From contig DQUR01000117.1 in NCBI GenBank assembly GCA_015662175.1, positions 1-9,684 on the forward strand: 9,684 bases of DNA. The letters are read 5' to 3'. This document shows, in pieces, positions 6,579 through 9,684 of this stretch. Position numbers and translations under genes: made by a program. Source of the stretch: Thermococcus paralvinellae. Lineage in GTDB: Archaea; Methanobacteriota_B; Thermococci; Thermococcales; Thermococcaceae. Position 1 is the first letter of the stretch; each line of letters begins with the position of its first letter. Below the pieces are notes generated by a model. It was given only the letters and a program-made list of their open reading frames with translations. It ran no database searches and was not told the origin of the DNA.

Positions 6579-7459
6579 TAATATTGTCTTTTATTTTCCT
6601 TCTTCCACTTGCTTCTCCCCAGGAGGAATATGAATACAACATAGAGAGTTACTCAATTTATTTCGATATAATCAGCGATAACACTGTAAAGGAGACAATT
6701 GAAATCAGTCTGACAGCGAATACAAATTTCAGCAGATATGTGTTCTACTCAGACTACCCTGTGGAAAATCCTGACGCAATAGTGAAGGTAAATGGAGAGA
6801 TGAAGATTGTAAATGTAAGCGTGAGCAAGGTAATTGGCGGGATTAACGCTGTGTATGTAAAACTTCCTCCAGTTCATCCGGGCGATAGGGTTGACATCAA
6901 GCTAAGTTTTTATTCATCGGGAATGTTGCAGGATGTTCAAAATAAAAAGCAATTCGCATATTACATAAAATTCAGCCAGCCGGTGGGTGTTTTTTATGTT
7001 AGGTTGTTCGTCCCAAGGGGATATGCAATTCTCTCACCTATAATTCCATCCCCAGACATGGTGGAGAGCTCAGAGAACAGGCTTGTGCTGGAGTGGAGGA
7101 GAGAAAACATAAAAGCTGGGGAAGAGTTTTATTTCATCGTGGGTTTTTCTGGAGAAATCAAGGGCTTCTCCCCTCTGTGGCTTATCGTAATATTTGTGTC
7201 AGCATTTGTGGGGGGGTTCTTTGCGGGAGTGCTGTATAAGGAGAGGAAAGGTAAAGAGAAAGTGGAGATACTTAAAAGCGACGAGGAGAAAGTGATTGAA
7301 CTCTTAAAAAATGGCCCCATCCTGCAAAGCGAACTTGTCAAAAGGCTTGGTGTCTCTAAAGCAAAGGTCAGCCTTCTCCTAAAGGAGATGGAGAAAAAAG
7401 GGTTAATTGAGCGTGTTAAGGAAGGCAGGAGCTATCTCGTTAGACTTAAACAAGGTTAA
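6530..7459 (+). CDS. Membrane-anchored winged-helix transcriptional regulator
   Basis: A 309-residue protein from ATG 6530, which lies inside the preceding gene (49-bp overlap), so translation is probably coupled. GTG 6518 is an alternative start. Residues about 14-30 form a signal peptide or first membrane segment after a basic KSKRRK stretch. Residues 32-212 are a beta-rich extracellular domain. Residues about 215-236 are a transmembrane helix (PLWLIVIFVSAFVGGFFAG) followed by basic KERKGK. Residues about 250-309 are a cytoplasmic winged helix-turn-helix (QSELVKRLGVSKAKVSLLLK, then a wing at KEGRSYLV). The order outside-sensor, membrane, DNA-binding domain matches the archaeal membrane-associated regulators grouped as COG2512-like (from memory). 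The signal and target genes are unknown. The overlap suggests it may control, or respond to, the PP-loop enzyme's pathway. Confidence 0.82.
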   Translation: MSPVENQKSKRRKSALIILSFIFLLPLASPQEEYEYNIESYSIYFDIISDNTVKETIEISLTANTNFSRYVFYSDYPVENPDAIVKVNGEMKIVNVSVSKVIGGINAVYVKLPPVHPGDRVDIKLSFYSSGMLQDVQNKKQFAYYIKFSQPVGVFYVRLFVPRGYAILSPIIPSPDMVESSENRLVLEWRRENIKAGEEFYFIVGFSGEIKGFSPLWLIVIFVSAFVGGFFAGVLYKERKGKEKVEILKSDEEKVIELLKNGPILQSELVKRLGVSKAKVSLLLKEMEKKGLIERVKEGRSYLVRLKQG

Positions 7460-7460
7460 G

Positions 7461-7501
7461 GTTTATAAACCGCGGAAATTAGCTCATAAAACTGCGGGGT
7501 G
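7461..7501 (+). promoter_or_regulatory. Promoter and ribosome binding site of the zinc-finger gene
   Basis: GTTTATAAAC at 7461-7470 is a strong TATA box starting 2 bases after the preceding stop. A start site about 25 bases on gives a leader of roughly 17 bases. GGGGTG at 7496-7501 is 6 bases before ATG 7508 and decides that start over GTG 7499. Confidence 0.6.
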
Positions 7502-7507
7502 AATGAG

Positions 7508-8113
7508 ATGGAGTTTGAATGTCCAGAGTGTGGGAGCGAAAATGTTGATGTGATTAGAGAAAGGGGAAGGGAAGTTACACTTAGGTGCCTCGACTGTGGT
7601 AACTTCTGGATACTCACCTTGCCAAAGCTTGTGAAGATTCCTCTCATTGTTAGCAAGCACGAGAGGAGCTTTAAGGTCGAAGTAGAACTTCCAGAGGATG
7701 AGGAGATTAAAGTTGGGGACATAGTGGAGATTGAAAACGATGAGGTCAGGATCACAAGCATAGAGCTTGAAGGAAATAAAAGGGCGAACAAAGCAAAGGT
7801 AAGAGAAGTTAAAACGCTCTGGGGAGAAAGCTTGAGGTATCCAAAGATTATCGGGGTCTCAATTTACCTGCCCAAAGGAATTACACAGTCATTCAAAGTT
7901 CAAGTGAACAGGGATGAGGAGTTTGTTGTTGGGGAAGTTCTCGAGGTTGGGGGTTACACGTTCAAGGTCGAGAAGATAAAGACGGAGAAAAAAATGCTCA
8001 CACACGGAAAAGCAAAGGCCGATAAAATAGTAAGACTGATGGGACATCAGATAAGGGCAAGGGCAGGCAGGAAGTTGAAAATTTATAGGGGCTATGAAAG
8101 CATGGAGAAATAA
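7508..8113 (+). CDS. Archaeal zinc-finger protein (HVO_0476 family-like) with duplicated beta domain
   Basis: A 201-residue protein. Cys5-x2-Cys8 and Cys27-x2-Cys30 form a zinc ribbon. After it come two similar beta-rich modules. The first, about residues 44-108, has SFKVEVELPEDEEIKVGD and ends AKVREVKTLWG. The second, about 116-185, has SFKVQVNRDEEFVVGEVLEV and ends ADKIVRLMG. Each contains a 'V-G-(D/E)' turn as in TRAM/OB-type small barrels, so an internal duplication is likely. The layout fits the archaea-only family usually annotated HVO_0476 zinc finger protein (COG1326-like, from memory), whose function is not established; nucleic-acid binding is plausible. It has its own promoter and is followed by a T-run hairpin, so it appears to be a single-gene unit. 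Confidence 0.85.
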   Translation: MEFECPECGSENVDVIRERGREVTLRCLDCGNFWILTLPKLVKIPLIVSKHERSFKVEVELPEDEEIKVGDIVEIENDEVRITSIELEGNKRANKAKVREVKTLWGESLRYPKIIGVSIYLPKGITQSFKVQVNRDEEFVVGEVLEVGGYTFKVEKIKTEKKMLTHGKAKADKIVRLMGHQIRARAGRKLKIYRGYESMEK

Positions 8114-8826
<713 letters not shown>

Positions 8827-8827
8827 T

Positions 8828-9571
8828 ATGAATTTAATAGCCTTTGATCTGGAGGGAACACTGGTAAAATCAAAGTCAAGCTGGGTTGAACTGCACAAGC
8901 GCTTTGGCACCTGGGATAAAGGGAAAGAATACGCTGAGAGATTTTTTAAAGGGGAGTTTGACTATCAAACGTGGGCAGATTTAGATGCTTCCCTCTGGAG
9001 GGGTCGTAAGAGGGGGGAAATACTGGAATGGGCAAAGTCCGTTGAATACATGGAAGGGGTGGAGGAGCTTTTTAAGTTTTTGAGAGAGAACAACTTTAAA
9101 ATTGCCATAATCAGCGGAGGTTTGATGTGTCTCGCGAAGAGGGTTGGAGAGGAGCTTAACGCGGATTATGTCTTTGCAAATGAGCTCATTTTCGATGAAG
9201 AGGGCAGAATAACAGGAAAAGTCATTGCAAGGGTTGATTTCCAGAACAAAGGGGAAATTTTGGCAAAGTTAAAGGAAAAGCTCAACCCTTCATTAACGAT
9301 AGCTGTTGGGGATGGACACAACGACATTGCGATGTTCAAAGTTGCCGATGTCAGCATAGCGGTAAATCCCCATGAAGGAGTTGAAGGCGATTATGTGGCA
9401 AAAGACTTGAAAGAAGTAAAAGAAATCATTGAGGAGATTCTGAAAGTCAGTGAAGGGCGTGCTCATCATTTCTTCAGCAAAGCAAAAGCTCATCATCCCT
9501 GTAGGCCCAGCCGGAACCCCCGCTTCACTGCTCCGCGGAGAGGGCGGGAGCTGGGCCCGATAAAATATTGA
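8828..9571 (+). CDS. HAD-superfamily phosphatase (phosphoserine-phosphatase-like) with atypical tail
   Basis: A 247-residue reading frame from ATG 8828; GGTGGAGG (8813-8820) about 7 bases upstream is the ribosome site. HAD motifs: motif I FDLEGTL with nucleophile Asp7 and Glu9 where most relatives have Asp; motif II ISGG with Ser96; motif III Lys141; motif IV GDGHND with Asp162 and Asp166. Residues about 15-85 form the helical cap. The fold resembles phosphoserine phosphatase/HAD-IB enzymes; the substrate is unproven. DLEG also occurs in ThrH, so Glu9 need not abolish activity. The HAD domain is complete by about residue 205 (..EIIEEIL, near 9442). The last 42 residues (KVSEGRAHHFF..., rich in Arg, His and Pro) are the antisense of the guide-RNA locus and fit no HAD structure. 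Either the native stop was lost or the tail is tolerated read-through. Confidence 0.85.
   Translation: MNLIAFDLEGTLVKSKSSWVELHKRFGTWDKGKEYAERFFKGEFDYQTWADLDASLWRGRKRGEILEWAKSVEYMEGVEELFKFLRENNFKIAIISGGLMCLAKRVGEELNADYVFANELIFDEEGRITGKVIARVDFQNKGEILAKLKEKLNPSLTIAVGDGHNDIAMFKVADVSIAVNPHEGVEGDYVAKDLKEVKEIIEEILKVSEGRAHHFFSKAKAHHPCRPSRNPRFTAPRRGRELGPIKY
9441..9499 (-). ncRNA. C/D box guide sRNA (2'-O-methylation guide)
   Basis: On the minus strand the boxes come in the canonical archaeal order. C box ATGATGA is at 9496-9490, a 12-nt guide at 9489-9478 (GCTTTTGCTTTG), D' box CTGA at 9477-9474, and a 4-nt spacer at 9473-9470. C' box ATGATGA is at 9469-9463, a second 12-nt guide at 9462-9451 (GCACGCCCTTCA), and D box CTGA at 9450-9447. 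Both guides are exactly 12 nt and all four boxes are perfect. A short weak terminal stem (GGG against CUU, with G-U pairs) closes the ends. By the box-plus-five rule the modified bases would be the G in CAAAGCAAAAGC and the first G in TGAAGGGCGTGC, both target-strand sequences. I could not place these targets. L7Ae, Nop5 and fibrillarin would be the protein partners. The H/ACA module ends 3 nt upstream. Confidence 0.88.
9497..9558 (-). ncRNA. H/ACA guide sRNA predicted to pseudouridylate 16S rRNA (about U920, E. coli numbering)
   Basis: Minus strand. A 9-bp lower stem pairs GGGCCCAGC (9558-9550) with GCTGGGCCT (9511-9503), followed at once by ACA (9502-9500). Left pocket is UCCCGCCC (9549-9542). 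The upper stem is UCUCCGC (9541-9535) with GCGGGGG (9523-9517), closed by an 11-nt loop GGAGCAGUGAA that carries GA and UGA as in L7Ae-binding K-loops. Right pocket is UUCCG (9516-9512). From upper stem to ACA is 14 nt, the expected spacing. The pocket arms flank exactly two unpaired bases of the archaeal 16S segment GGAA-UU-GGCGGGG (the site of the universal archaeal 915 probe): UUCC pairs GGAA and UCCCGCC pairs GGCGGGG with one U-G wobble. The first U is the predicted pseudouridine. Cbf5, Nop10, Gar1 and L7Ae would be the partners. Confidence 0.85.
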
Positions 9572-9577
9572 CGATGA

Positions 9578-9592
9578 CATTTAAAAACCTAA
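9578..9592 (-). promoter_or_regulatory. TATA box for the guide-RNA transcript
   Basis: On the minus strand AGGTTTTTAAATG is centred near 9584, about 26 bases upstream of the first base of the H/ACA lower stem (9558). That is the normal archaeal TATA-to-start distance. It lies directly after the stop codon of the upstream membrane-protein gene. No second TATA box precedes the C/D module, so one promoter probably serves both RNAs. Confidence 0.65.
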
Positions 9593-9684
9593 AGCCCATT
9601 CATCTTTATGAACAATAGCCATAGCAGATCACCATAGAAGACAGAAATTAAAAATCCTAAAAAGAGTGCTGGTGCAAAGGGCAT
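9589..9684 (-). CDS. C-terminus of a membrane protein, possibly an A24 prepilin peptidase (5' partial)
   Basis: Reading leftward from the window edge, 31 codons precede TAG at 9591-9589: PFAPALFLGFLISVFYGD followed by LLWLLFIKMNGL. It is strongly hydrophobic, as expected for a last transmembrane helix. The P-F-A-P-x-L-x-L-G pattern followed by a hydrophobic helix resembles the end of A24 aspartyl prepilin (class III signal) peptidases, which often have (I/V)PFxPxLxLG before the final helix. The catalytic GxGD region is outside the window, so the assignment rests on this short motif. The codon at 9684 is ATG, but it is probably internal. Confidence 0.5.
   Translation of the reverse strand: MPFAPALFLGFLISVFYGDLLWLLFIKMNGL

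Noticed and set aside
9503..9558. GC-rich inverted repeat as a plus-strand terminator or a tRNA
   Set aside because: No tRNA cloverleaf or T-loop sequence is present. On the minus strand the same bases fit an H/ACA guide, with ACA box, pocket and a matching 16S target; on the plus strand no ACA follows the stem.
9459..9571. His/Arg/Pro-rich HAD tail as a metal-binding or zinc-finger extension
   Set aside because: The residues come from the antisense of conserved RNA boxes (the repeated TCATCAT and TCAG motifs), so the composition is explained by RNA constraint.
9609..9638. Short ATG-initiated plus-strand frame
   Set aside because: It has only nine codons and is antisense to the membrane-protein C-terminus, which is a much better coding candidate.

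Overview
This window comes from an archaeon, very probably a Thermococcales (Thermococcus/Pyrococcus/Palaeococcus group). The reasons are A/T-rich TATA-type promoters 20-40 bp upstream of genes, GGTG-type ribosome binding sites, a protein-L-isoaspartate methyltransferase close to my memory of the Pyrococcus enzyme, archaea-specific protein families, and two archaeal guide-RNA modules.

Layout. 1-148 is the 3' end of a gene whose product ends in a dockerin-like calcium-binding repeat, followed by an oligo-T terminator. 183-1118 (minus) holds two adjacent decayed genes for secreted or membrane-anchored proteins. The first carries a one-base frameshift, an in-frame TGA and a 13-bp tandem duplication; correcting these gives one clean frame. 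The second has a single in-frame TAA. 1190-2458 (minus) is a radical SAM enzyme with a C-terminal TRAM-like domain. It diverges from an HTH-ACT regulatory protein (2597-3097), with a dyad repeat between them. 3149-3964 is a conserved protein of unknown function with a Cys motif at its end. 4041-4547 (minus) is a third decayed gene, which keeps a promoter but carries many in-frame stops. 4686-6578 is a large PP-loop (PAPS-reductase-like) protein with Zn-ribbon-like, PUA-like and double [4Fe-4S] ferredoxin modules. It overlaps a membrane-anchored winged-helix regulator (6530-7459). Then come an archaeal zinc-finger protein with an internal duplication (7508-8113), pcm (8161-8826) and a HAD phosphatase (8828-9571).

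The most interesting structure is at 9441-9558 on the minus strand, antisense to the extreme 3' end of the HAD reading frame. It is an H/ACA guide hairpin followed three bases later by a complete C/D box guide RNA. A TATA box lies about 26 bp upstream of the H/ACA stem, so both modules look like one transcript. The pseudouridylation pocket matches the archaeal 16S rRNA segment GGAA-UU-GGCGGGG, with 14 nt between the pocket and the ACA box as expected. At 9589-9684 (minus), upstream of the RNA, is the 3' end of a membrane protein that resembles the C-terminus of A24 prepilin peptidases.

Functional themes are RNA modification (H/ACA and C/D guides, PUA-PP-loop protein, TRAM-bearing radical SAM enzyme), protein repair (pcm), and membrane or secreted functions. 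Apart from the 6530 regulator, which overlaps the PP-loop gene, and the tightly packed pcm/HAD pair, there is no clear single pathway. The three pseudogenes show that the minus-strand accessory genes here are being lost.
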